From: Cinclus cinclus
Lineage: Eukaryota; Chordata; Aves; Passeriformes; Cinclidae
Length of the DNA: 64,000 bases
Direction: 5' to 3'
Assembly: GCF_963662255.1 (NCBI RefSeq)
Contig: NC_085050.1
Span: forward strand, 23,988,631 to 24,052,630
Made by a program: the position numbers and the translations under genes. The number at the start of each line of letters is the position of its first letter. Positions within the stretch are counted from its first letter, which is position 1. A model generated the notes under the pieces. That model was not told the origin of the DNA and ran no database searches. It saw nothing but the letters and a program-made list of their open reading frames with translations. Shown one piece after another: positions 48,901 through 60,700 of this stretch.

Positions 48901-51900
48901 TCCTGTTGTCTAGAGTGGTCTACTTTTCCTCCCTACTCCCTGCTTCCCAAAGGAAAAGAAAGTACCCCACAATAACAACAAAAACCCCAAAACTATGGAA
49001 ATGCATGTATATTTATTATAAAGAGAAGACTGGACACTCCATATGTTGAATTTCTACTGCTCTTTGAAAATCAGAGTTGTTATTATTCTTAGGCCATATT
49101 ATTAATTTAAGATAATTTTCAGATATAAAACGTGAGGCAAAATAGCTGTAAAACAACGAGTTCTGTGAAATCGTTGCACTTCACACTCGGGAATGAATTC
49201 ATCCTATCATGACAAGAGGGCAGCACTGCTGAACTGAAATATTGTTTTATTGCTGATAAGGTTCAGCGTTATCCTATTAATTCATTTCCAGTTATCTTGT
49301 ACACGGAAGCCTCAAAGGTGGACAGAAAGCAAAACTGTTGCCCCACACTTGCCAAGGAAAAAGCAGCAAAAGCATTTGAAAATGTAAGGGACAGTAGAAA
49401 TGTTAAAGGTAATCACTGTAACATAAGTATAGGATCTGTGTTAAGTGACAGTGTTCGAGGGACTAAGAGGATACAATCCTTCATGATTCCTGAGAGTTTA
49501 ATACACAGCTTTCATCTTGTTTGAAAGACAGTTTCAGGACTTGTACGGGGACCTTCAAGATCAGGGTTGTTTCTGGAAAACCTTGGGTATACTTATAGCA
49601 TCGCATTCCAATCTCAGAAACTTTTTAGACAACATCAAAGAATACATTATCAATGCTGATATAGAGTAACTAATTCACAAATTATGAGAAGATATCATTA
49701 AATTTTTTTATTAAAACCAGGATCATCCATTTACCACTGCCATTGAAAATGGTCAGTGTGCCTGTATATGTCCCAGTTGCCTCTGGTTTATGCTGGGTGA
49801 TGTTGCAGCAAGGAGGAGGTGGCTGGCAGGGCCCCTGTGGTCTTGGGCTATGTGGGCTTTTTGTCCAGCCAGGGAGTGAGATAGACATGGGATGTGGGGG
49901 AGATCTGAGATCGGCAGTGCTATAAACCTGATGACACTGAGGTTCATCCACCAGTTGATCATAGAGGTGTAGGCTCTTCTATAGGTTTTTCTAGTTTTCC
50001 TATTTACAGGGCTAGTTGTTGGAATGGTATTTTTTCATCTTTATTACAGATACAGAATTAAATTACAGGATTAAACTGTTCAGATTTACCTTATCATATG
50101 TTTAACCTGATAGTTATTGTATCCATTAATTAAAACAGAGATGTTTGGGATGTTGCAAGTTTCTCTTAAGAGCCAAACACCCTTTTTATTATTTTTTTTT
50201 GTTATTGTTGTTTTTTTTTTTTTACTTTAAGGAAAGAAGAGTTTTAGTGTTGTTTTTTTACCCTTTAATCCTCTTTTGGTCTCAGCTGTTTATTAATCTA
50301 AAGGAATTTACAGGTTATCTTCTCCATAATACTTGTGTGCCAGTTCTGATGTGTCTAGAGGCAATGTTTGAGTGACATAATTGAACTTGGTGCTGAGACT
50401 GTTTTAATTACATTAATTATAATTATATACAGTTCATTATAATTACAGAGACTGAGACAGAGGGGCTCCCATCTATTAAGATCCTCTGCAATGCATTTGC
50501 ATAATGGGAACTATTTCTGGGTGCAGTCTTACACTTTTTTGATGGCTTCATCACTAGTGGAAGGTAGGTTTTTTTTAAATTTCATATACATTTGTGTTTC
50601 TAGTAACCACATTTGAAATCCACCTGACAGCCCTCATTCCTCTGCACCAAAAAGATGCATTTTAAACAAAATATTTGAATTAGATGAAAAATTCTTCTCC
50701 TTTGAAGAAGTTTCTTTTCTTGTTACTCAGTTCCTGTGCAAGACAGGGCTTCCAAGGATTCAACTAGGAAACCAGTGAAAGTGTTTTTGTAATGGAGAAT
50801 ACTGACTTGTAATAGATCAATAATGCCCTACCTTTCTGTTCACCACAAAATCTGCATGGCTGTGGTCAAATATATATTGAGAAGGGGCATATATTTGCCA
50901 GTAAATATAGATTTCCGAAAGGGAGATTTCATCTCTGCTATGTTTCTAGATCCCACTTTTGAGTCCCAGCAGTGGGATGTGTGCCTTCTTGTGTTCAGTG
51001 TTGTAGCTTCCCTGCAGTCCATGCAAAAGGTCTCAGTCCATGGCCATGTTCTGTGCCATCCTTTGCCCTGGCACACAAACTGCACAGGGTAAGAAATTTC
51101 CTTTTGTAGGACCACTGTGACAAAAGGCTGGCACAAGGCTGGCCCTGTTCTCCTTTTAACAGTGAAGTCACTGGTGTTACCAAACACTAAATGGGCTCAA
51201 AGTCACAGGTCTCAGCTCCAAGAGAGGTACTGTGTAATCAGACATGCTGCGACAATATTAGGCTATGGTGACCCTTCCCCTTAGCATTTTGTGGTATGCT
51301 TTGGTGATAGATTATACCTTTAATTTTGGAAAATGTTAACAGGCTCAGAGTCTGCTCTCTGCTGCATTCACAGCCGTCATTTACTTCTGCAGTCTTTAAG
51401 TGTTTCCTAAACAACTGTCAATCTGATACTACATTCACTGAGACTAACCTCAATACATTTTTCTCTCACAATGCAGTATTTCTCTGCTTGAAATTCCTTT
51501 CTTATGTGGTTTAGAGGGATATTTTTTTCCTACTCTTTCCTACTATTTCTCATTAAGGTGAGACATTTACAGCAGCAAATACATGAAGGAACAAATTAAA
51601 ATTTGTTTTGGAATAGCAATCTTGAAACTGAATGAATATACAGCTCTGAGAGTGTATTTTTGAATGCCTCTAATTAGCAGTCTGGAATCTGGACCATAAA
51701 ATCTAAATATACCTACCTGATTCAATACTTTATGTCTGGTCTTTGAAAAAGAATACAGAACTTGATGAGGTTTGGGGCACAGTCAGATGGATTAACGTAT
51801 ATAATTTGATTAACTACTCCATATATGGTGGTCTTGTCTATTTTCTCCTTCCAAGCAATTATTTCCTTCTCCCAGTTCAGATGACGACTTTCTCTTTTAC

Positions 51901-53039
51901 CTAAATAATTTTGTGTAGAACTGGTAAGATAGTAGCAACACAAGTAAACTGGGATGTAGGGTGTGAAAGGAGTCACAATTCTCAGTACAGAGGTAGAGGT
52001 ACACAGCTGGAGATAGTAATGGTTTATCTTGAATCAGAAACAGGGTAGTTTAATCTGTAAATTCTCAGAATACTAAACTGCTTTCATTAGCTCATCAAAT
52101 TATGAGGCATGGTGAGATGTTTTCTAGTGATACTTTATTGACAATAAACAACTAATAGAAAAATTAATTCTTTATCTGCAAAATATTTTGGAACTTTCTA
52201 ATATTTAATAATGACTTTATAATTTAATCAGTTATCAACTGATTAGATATATACTTATTTAAATTAATTCAGTGTTTAATGAGAACGTGTATCTGGGTCT
52301 AGTTAAATCTGAAGCAAAATGAGTTTTTTCACTGAAACAAAATAAAATATTTAAATTCAAGTTAGGTTAAGAAAATATTCATAGGCAATTTTCTTTAGTT
52401 CATTGCTGATTTAATTATAGTTTGTGTCCTTTTGTCCCTTATCAGCCACACTCCCTGAAACACTATATTCTGCATTATGTGGTATGCTTTTTCTCTGCCC
52501 AAGCTCTGCATTGTGAATCTTAAGAATCACATCACTGTTGATGCCTTTCAAGAGAGAACATTGCACCATATAAACAGGCTCAGACAGAAAACAGGCCCTG
52601 TAGGACATTCATAAAAGAGTATAGTTGTATCAGAAACATGGCTGTGTCCTTGTACTGGACTAACTTCCCTGCAGAAATACTGAATCAAATTTTATTTTGG
52701 AACTCCCACACTTTTAATGTATTTTTATTTCAAAATCTGGTCACAGTTTGGGAGAGTCAAGTTGTTGATGTAGCTCAACTTTCTTCGCAATAGTGTCAGT
52801 TGGAAATGATCAGAATATACCATAAAAATTTTGTGTTTATTAGTTATTCCTTCAGATCTAATACTGAGAATCAGGAGTGAACAATTCCAACATTAGGGCT
52901 TTCTTTTGTATCTTTGCTCTGATCATTAATTAATACTGCTAACACTAAATTTCATCTTTCATTTTTATTACTCAGTCATTCAACAACATGTTTTAATTTT
53001 GCATGTCCTGAATACATTGCTATGCTGGGCTGGCCCTGG
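48901..53039. other. Intergenic DNA, no gene recognised
   Basis: AT-rich apart from a GC-richer islet at about 49740-49950 and a moderately GC block at 50940-51190. Both have open frames on both strands but no recognisable motif. A T-rich low-complexity stretch lies near 50185-50225. Confidence 0.5.
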
Positions 53040-53540
53040 ATAGAAACCAAACTCCTACGCAGTCACTCACTGACTCTGCCCCGCTTACTGGGGAGGGGAT
53101 GGTAAAAGGGGGAGAAAACAGTGAAGAAAACCCCAGAAGTAAGAGAGACCAAATAATATAGTGGGTTAAAGACCTGACTTGGGGAAAGTTAATTAACAAA
53201 TAAAATAATTGATTACTAATTTGAGCAGTAGGAGAAAAAAAAAGACAGACGTGGAACTAATGCCACTCTACCTTTCCCAAGCTCAATTCTACTCTTTCAC
53301 TCCAGACCCCTCTCCTTTCCCCTCTCTGTCACTGCAGGTCACATTCAGCCCTTTCAGTGAGGTGAGGAGCAGCACTGGTTGGTGGTCTATCATGACATGG
53401 CTGTTCCTCTCTGATGCTCCTCCCTCCTTGCATTTTCCTTCTGCTCCAGAGTGGGCTCTCCAAGGGCTGCAGAGAGTGCCTGCTCCACCATCTGAGGCAT
53501 GACTCCATGCTCCCATTTGATGTACTGCAGGGATAACTCA
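53040..53540. mobile_element. Degenerate avian interspersed repeat (probably ERV/LTR-derived)
   Basis: The order of blocks matches a repeat common in bird genomes. First comes a CACTCACTGACTCTGCCCC start, then a GGGGAGGGGATGG / AGGGGGAGAAAACAG stretch, then a GACTTGGGGAAAGTTAATTA block. A CCTTTCCCAAGCTCAATTCT block with CCTCTCC runs comes next, then CTGCTCCAGAGTGGGCTCTC and CAAGGGCTGCAGAGAGTGCC. I believe the family is retroviral-LTR-related but cannot name it. The copy is old and I could not define termini or orientation. The C-rich open frame at 53209-53502 (+) and its antisense partners are products of this repeat, not genes. Confidence 0.5.
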
Positions 53541-53774
53541 CACTTGGGCTTAGCTGGAAGTGAGCGCTTTTGTAGCCTGTACAGTACTCCCGTTCATGTA
53601 TTCCACATCAGAAAATTGTGTTGGCTCAACTATCAGTATTTAGTACAATTTTTAAAAAGAGTATTGATTTTTATAAAATTAAACCATTAGACTGCCTTGT
53701 GAATTTAAACTTAGCAGCTGTATCTGTAGATATATTAGTACATGTAATATATTTGTTACAAGAAAATGTCCTTT
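53541..53774. other. Short AT-rich spacer
   Basis: Separates the degenerate repeat from the following CR1. Nothing recognised. Confidence 0.5.
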
Positions 53775-54702
53775 AGGATCCTCAGGGGGTACTGAGTCTG
53801 GTGCTGTTTAGCATTTTTGCTGGTGACATAGAGATAGTGGGATGGAAGGCCCCCTCAGCAAGACTGACTACAGCACCAAGCAGTGTGGTGTGGTTGTCAC
53901 GCTGGAGGGATGGGATGGCAGCCAGAAGGACCTTGAGAGATGGGTCTGTGCAAACCTCAGGACCTTCAACAAGGCCAACTGCAAGGTCCTGCACTGGGGT
54001 TGGGGCAATCCCAAGCACAAATACAGGCTGGGTGGAGAATGGATGTAGCCCTGCCTAGAAGGACTTGGGAGTGTTGAATTGACAAGAAGCCCAACTCATT
54101 TCAGCAATGCACACTCAGCCTAGAAAGCTAACTGGGAGGCATCAATAGAAGTGCGTGCAAAGGAGGTGATTCTGCTTATCTTCTCTGCTCTTGTGAGACC
54201 TCACCTGGAGCACAACATCCAGCTCTGGAGCCTACAATATAAGGAAGATGCGGATGTGTTGGAATGAGTCCAGAGAGGGGCCACAAAGATGTTCAAAGGA
54301 TTTAAACACCTCTCCAATATGGACAGGCAGAGGGAGTTAGAGCTGCACAGCCTGGAGAAGAGAAGGCTTTAGAGAGACACCATAGAACAGCCTTCCAGTA
54401 CCTGAAAGGAGCCTTCAGGAAGCCTGGAAAGTTACTTTTTGCAAGGACATGTAGTGGTAGGACAAAGGGGAAATGGCCTTAAGGAGGGTAGGTTTAGATT
54501 AGATATTAGGAAGAAATTCTTAACTGTGAGGGTAGTGGTTGCCTAGAAAAGCTGTGGAAGCCCCATCTGTGAGTGTTCAAGGCCAGCTTGGATGGGGCTT
54601 TGAACAATGTGGTCTAGTGGAAGATGTCCCTTACCACAGAGAACCCTTAAAGACCTGATCTTTAAGGTCCCTTTCAACCCAAACCATTTTATGATTCTAT
54701 GA
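53775..54702 (+). mobile_element. CR1 LINE fragment (RT C-terminal part plus 3' UTR), plus strand
   Basis: It begins within the RT domain (QG followed by VLFSIFAGDIE-like residues near 53785-53835). It continues with an ANLRTFNKANCKVLHWGWGN piece (53842-54048 frame), a GAGACCTCACCTGGAGCACA block, a GGACAGGCAGAGGGAGTTAG block and the CR1 3' UTR, and ends at ATGATTCTATGA (54691-54702), the typical CR1 3' terminus. Frameshifts and stop codons make it inactive. It is the only long plus-strand CR1 in the window. Confidence 0.95.
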
Positions 54703-56933
54703 CCCTTCATGCATGCTACCCTTGCATACAGTGCTGTAGCTCTCTCTATAATCCTATAGGGTCATTCTTTTCCCAGTACTTTGGAATGTGCTTCACAAAT
54801 TATATGAAGCCAGAGGAATATCTCTTTCACCATCAACAGGCCCTTATTAGCAGCCCACAGCTGAGTCTTATTCATGCAATGGGAAGTATTTAATACAACA
54901 CGAAAAATGTGTGCAAAAAATCTCACAGAGAAGAAAGGATACATAGGGACAGAGACAAAAATAGCATTGAAGATTGGGAGGCCTGGATGCTCTGAGTCAC
55001 AGAGCACAGAAAAAATAATTAGACCTAGAATGAGTCATGGAAAAGAAGAATGAAATAATTTCATTAAAAAGGAGAAATTCCTTGTCCTTATCTGAGGAGA
55101 TTCAAACAGGGAACAGAGCATGAAAAGAAATTTTTATTTTTCAGATGAGGTCCATTAATGTAGAAAACTGCAACTGAGCAGTTGCAGAGCCTCATTTCAA
55201 GGCTTGATACAGACTCTGACTACACATGACAAAAATGGTGTGCCAGAGCATGTGATGTTACATACTGCCTTAAAAAATAGATGCTAATCTTTATTGTTTC
55301 CTTATTTTCCCAATATTTGAATTGCTTGTACAATTATACAATTGACTTGAATGGAGACAAAACTGCATTTAGTTACTTTTGTCCTCAAGGGGGAAAGAGA
55401 CTTTGAAACAACTCTTGATACAAAACAAGGGCCAATGAATGCTAATAGTCCATGCTCTTTGCTTCCTGCAGAATACATATTTTTGTAGCATTCCCACCAA
55501 ATTATATCAACATATTTCTGTGGATGGAGTCCAGAAATCAATTCTAATTTGATTTAAGCAAATCTAATTTGATTTAGTCATGGGTTGTCCTGTGGCTGTA
55601 TTTAATCTGCTACTCTCTTCAGGATGATTTGCCACCTCAGAAATAAAATTATAAAGGTTTTATTTTGGCCTTGACTTTGTTTTTGTTTTTTTTTTTTTTT
55701 ACTCTTCCAGATACATTTTGCTTTTGCCTGTGTTACAGCGCAAATAAGAAGTAAGTGCCTGAGTTAGCTCATTTTCAAGAGCTGTGAATTTGACTTTTTC
55801 TTTGTTGTTTTGCATTTGTTTATACAATTTGTACGACTCAGCTCTGATCAAGGAAGAGTTCTGAACTCTGAGCAGACAATCAAATCTGTAACTTTAATTT
55901 TACAGTCCCAATTAGAACTCAGTATTACCAATCAATTAAAGAATAAATAGAGATGTGCTGACTCATTTGGAAAATTAATGGTGTTAGCAGTGCAGAAGAG
56001 TGGACAGAGCAGGTGTTTGATGTCTGCCCTTGAGTAACTAAAATACTAAAGCTAAGACTGGATTCAAGACCAGGTATAATGTTTGAAACAAAACCATTTT
56101 CTGGTACACTGGCTCACATCAGTCATATTCCATCACTCACTTGGTTTTAAGCCACAGTACCATAACAGTATTTTTCCAGATGGGGAATGTCTGAGCTGAT
56201 TATTTTGGAAAACAACTTGCCTGAGGATATTTTCTCATTGATTGCATGCAAGGAAAAACATTACATATGATTTATATAATAAAAAATGTATTTGCCCAGA
56301 CAAAAATAGATATTAAAAAAGGGAACAATTCTCCTCAACAATATTTTTCTTTTTCAAATATCAAAATAGTGATTTATTTCTGACAAAAGGCTAAATTCTC
56401 AGGCCAGGCTTTGACTAATCCTTCTGGAAGTCAGCTCAGTAAGATTTGACAAGACCCAAGCAGGAAATGACTGTTCCATAAAACATAAGAAACTGATATA
56501 ACAAAATCCCCCAACAAAACAAACAAACATGCACCCCTCCCCCCCATCAGTCCTGAATTGGGATAATTTCTCCAAAAGAAGTAGGAACCAGAAATATTTC
56601 ACTATGCTTCCAAAGAGCCTAAGGGTGAAGACAGTTTAGGAGACATGAAATAAGAATTCAGATCCAGCATTTATTTATACAAAAAGTGACATGCCTGTAA
56701 GATTATATAATTGTTGCAGACAAAAGAGAAGGATATTTGCCTCTCATGTCCTCGGAATTTTCCACAGCAACTCCCTCTCTCTGTCCCAGCAGGTCAGATG
56801 TGGGGGATTTGAAAGATCTCCCAAGAGCAGCCAAACTACTGCTGGATACTGCCTCAGCTGGCCATAAGAGGGGGAGGCTCAAATCCAGTCACTAATTCAG
56901 GCAAGCAGGCAGTGGCAATGTGCTCCCCACATT
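54703..56933. other. Intergenic DNA, no gene recognised
   Basis: AT-rich. Contains a 20-bp tandem duplication at 55541-55580 and a T run at about 55686-55700. No gene is supported. Confidence 0.55.
55541..55580. repeat. 20-bp tandem duplication
   Basis: ATTCTAATTTGATTTAAGCA is followed directly by a copy differing at three positions. A recent small slippage or duplication event. Confidence 0.85.
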
Positions 56934-57050
56934 TTGGAAGTGCCTCGCCTCTAGGTTTCAATGTGCTGTTTAGGTGCATGGTTTAGTGGTGGACCTGGTA
57001 GTATAAGATAATGGCTGGACCCTAATTTTAAGGGGCTTTCCCAACAAAAA
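56934..57050 (+). mobile_element. Possible LINE/SINE 3' tail remnant
   Basis: GGTGCATGGTTTAGTGGTGG, then ACCTGGTAGT, a diverged GGCTGGACCCTAAT and GGGGCTTTCCCAAC resemble the 3' tail shared by some avian CR1-like elements. It sits immediately left of the LTR at 57067. The match is short and degraded, so the call is tentative. Confidence 0.35.
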
Positions 57051-57066
57051 CTATTCTTTTATTCTG

Positions 57067-57794
57067 TGTCTTGCTTTGAAAGAGGTGTCTGCTAGGGAAG
57101 GCAGGAATGTCTCTTAAAATGGAAAATTTAAACTCTCTCCCTTTAAATTATTATAATTTTGAAATTAAGGAGGTCTCAAGCAAAGATTTGGGAATAGGAA
57201 TAGCAGTTCTTTACAAGGAAAATTAAAATAAAAATACAGTAATACAAAAACTAAACCACTGACAGAGTCAGAATACAGCTTGGCGCCCCGTCAGTCAAGG
57301 GGTTGGCAGCAGTCTGATTAAATGGTGGGTGCAGTCCTCCTGGAGTGACAGATATGGTTCAGTTGAAGCAGTGATCCTGGAGAAGGCTGCAGTTCTCTTC
57401 TGAAAGTCTAGTGGTGATGAAGATGGGCTTGGTCTTCTTCTGGGAATCCAGTGGAAAAAAGCTGCTCCAATGTTCCAAATCAGAGATTTTACCTAGGTAG
57501 CAAATGCTTGGCTCCTCCCCCTGGGTGGAGCATCTCACAATGAGATGATGTAATTTTATCAGTCCTGCAGTGGGACTCAATGTCCCATTAGCAGAAGATA
57601 TCTCCCTGGAGGAAGGATGGGTCATGGAAAAGCTAAAGAACATTGCCCCACTCAGTTTTAACAGCTGGCCCATTAACAGGGGATATCCCCCCTGAGTTAC
57701 AAGGAATGGGTCATGGAAGAGATAAGGAACACTGCTCTACCTGGTTTCATAGAATACATACTTCTGGTTACATCTTGCATTGCATCCTAAGACA
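57067..57794 (-). mobile_element. Solo LTR of a passerine endogenous retrovirus, minus strand
   Basis: A 728-bp block with perfect 6-bp inverted ends (TGTCTT at 57067-57072, AAGACA at 57789-57794). It is flanked by a near-perfect 5-bp target duplication: TTCTG on the left (57062-57066) and TTCTA on the right (57795-57799). Minus-strand wording matches passerine LTRs: AGGATGCAATGCAAGATGTA, GGAGGAGCCAAGCATTTGCT, GGCTGTATTCTGACTCTGTC and TTCCCTAGCAGACACCTCTT in order. The position where I expect AATAAA reads TGTAAAGAAC, so the polyadenylation signal seems decayed. No viral internal region lies on either side. The 104-codon minus-strand open frame inside (57359-57673) is not a gene. Confidence 0.85.
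57584..57752 (-). repeat. Diverged ~85-bp tandem duplication inside the LTR
   Basis: Two head-to-tail units starting at CCCATTA (57584 and 57669) share a GATATC block, GGGTCATGGAA followed by a purine-rich stretch, and AGGAACACTG- or AGAACATTG-type sequence. It lies in the U3 part of the LTR, where enhancers of retroviruses are often duplicated. Similarity is partial, so it predates insertion or is old. Confidence 0.7.
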
Positions 57795-60700
57795 TTCTAT
57801 TTTGGGGTGCCTCCCTGTCAGTGTATTGTGGAGGAGAACAAGCTGTCCTAAAAGAAGGGTTGTGAAAACTGATGTTACACAAAGATCATTTTTAGATATC
57901 ACATTCCCTGATGAAATTCCATAGTCAGAAATGGTCAGAAAATTCACAAATGGGCGTAGTTGCTGTCCTTGGAGCACAGAACTCAAAACACAGTAGAATT
58001 AATGTAATTTAATTTTTTTTTATAGCTTAAATCCATTCCTAGTGCAGCACAAAATTTTGAAATTGGAAATATTTGGTGAGGTTTTCGGTGGGGATATTTG
58101 CTGAGACACCTCTTCAGGTACCTACTATATTGGTAAGTAGCAAGAACTTATTATGTAGATACACTGGGGAGCAACATCCTATAGATGAATTGAGTGGGTG
58201 ATGCTCTCCCTCCAAAAAACACTGGTGCTCCTGGTCAGTGACAATAAATTTCTTCATGCTGCATGATTCCCTTTAGGAAATAAGGAGGAAGAAATTCTCA
58301 TATATGTTGTGCTGAAACACCACTGCTGTTCTGCTATACTTGGAGTCTTGTGCTCATGCTGAAGTGAGGACAAGATTTGCCTTTTAGGAGCATATCCTGG
58401 TGGCTTGCACATAGGGAAGTGAGAGAGAGAGAAGTAGCAAGAGGAGCAGATAAGGTTCATGGATTCACTTTTAAGAACTTAGGATTTGTTCACTATACAG
58501 TGAAACGATGGTAACCATGGAAGGAGATCACATCTGCAAGATGATAACAAAGAACTTAAGAAACTAAAAGACACAGTAGAGATGTGCACGCTCAGTGCAA
58601 CACTGATGTACCAAGTGTTCTTGGTATAACTCTTATAACCCCACCTACTCATGCTTTTAAATTTTAGTTAAAGGATATATCTTTAGTAAAACGATATATC
58701 TCTAGATCTTTTAGCAGCTAATAATAGAGATTTTGAGGAACATTAGTAGTTTAATTTTATTTTAATTTGTTAGGTTTGTGAAGCAAATGGTACTGTAACC
58801 TCTCAACAAATCTCTCAAGAGGGACTTGAGATAAGTCTAAGTCATACTTAAACCTATGCATTTTAACTACAAGATGATTTTTATTACACCTAGATCTGTG
58901 TGGCACAGGCATCCAGATAGAGAAGATCAATTTCCCAGAGGAAATAGACTTATTTTTGCAAAATATTCCTGTTTAAAACTAGAACTATTCTTTAGGAAAC
59001 AGCACTTCATGGCTCTTTCTCACTGCTTTCCTTCAGTTATACAATGGGCTCCATCCTTGGTGAGTCATCAAAATACTTCATCAGAGCTCCAGTTACAATG
59101 TCTCATGAGAAAAGCACTCTGATTGAGAGGTCTGATGAACACAAAGGAAGAGGAAATGTGAGTGTCTAAGCACCATTTGTGATGAAATGCTACATCAATA
59201 TTATCCAAATTTTGATGGTATGGATAATTTTTCTAGCCACTGAGAAGCATATTTTCTTCAGCAAATGCACATTTTTCCTGTCAAATTCTAGTTAAAAACA
59301 AATAAATTTTGTCAGCTGTAACTGCAGAACAATTTGGCAGAACACCTTGCTTGTTGCCTGACACTTTGCATATCTGTATTACTTTCATTCCATAGAATGA
59401 AATGTTTCACTTGGGCAGAGACTTCCAACTAAAAAGGTCAATCAGATATAGGGAACAGATTGCAGGAAAACAGAATGGATGCATCAGCCATACATGATTA
59501 AATTCTGTTTTAGAGTCTAGGGCTGGGGCTGCTGACAGCAATGTTCCCATTCTTGTTCAGTGTGATCTAGCAGATATTGGCTATGGCGACTTCAGTGATA
59601 CAGGTGCTTGTATAAAAGCCTCATTAAATTTAGGATGTTTAAGGCAACTTTTTGCTTTATGGAGACACCTCCCATAATGGGTTCCAAAGGGATGCTGTAT
59701 TTATTGTATTTTGAAAAAAGACACCTCAGAAATGGAGGTAAATTATGAACACGTCATCTGAAAATTATGGGACTTTCTTGCTCTTAAAATAAAGAAACCT
59801 CATTTTTACATACTGAATTTAAAACAAGACATCATTCTACAGTGCCTTGAGTCTAGTTTGCAAATAAAAGAAAATGATTTCCCTCGGTGCATACATTTAA
59901 TAAACCAAACTGCATAAACAGAATTGCTAATGGAGATCCCCAGGCCTGAAGAATTCGCAAACAATAAGTTGTACAGAGAACAGTGTTTGAAAGTGACTTT
60001 ATTTTCCCTTGAAAAAGGTTAGCTGAAGAACACTAACATCACTCTCCATTAATCAGTAGTTCTAAACACCATGGGGAAATGACAGTTGCCTTCCAAGCTC
60101 CTGTCTTAATGGCTTTCCTGGCATCCTGTGGACTCCTGCTGCTGCCGCCATCACCCACACAGCTTTGCTCAGCTCATACAACTTCAGTGTTTTATTCTAG
60201 TTTATTGTGTTCACTTTTGCTCACTGTTAGGATTGTAGAAATGAACTAGGTGGTCCCTCAGGAGGGTGTGCATAACGGGTTACAAAAAAATCTGTAGTAT
60301 ATTTACACATTAAAGCCCCAAATTGTGGGATTTTTTTTGCTATTGACTTTTTCTTTAATTTTTTTTGTTTGTTTTAATTATATTTTGTTTTATTTTCAAG
60401 TGCAATTTTACTGTGCAACTCACCGTGTGGTTTGCTGGGGTAAGATTGTATATTTTTGCTCTCCAGCCTCTCTTTTTCTCTTAGCAAAGGCAGTCTTTGT
60501 GAATCAGGTAGGTTAATTTATTTTCTTAGCCAAAGAAAACATCTTCTAACTTTTCAGGCAAAAACTACTCCAGCTTAGGACTGAAAAAGAAATTTAATCA
60601 GACCTACCTCGCAAAGAACACAGATGCCTACTGATAGAGAAATATGCCATGGAGCTTCTGACACCCTCTCCTTCACGTAAGAACTTAAAGACTCCTTTTT

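Noticed and set aside
57359..57673. 104-codon minus-strand open frame
   Set aside because: It lies wholly inside the solo LTR and does not correspond to a retroviral protein.
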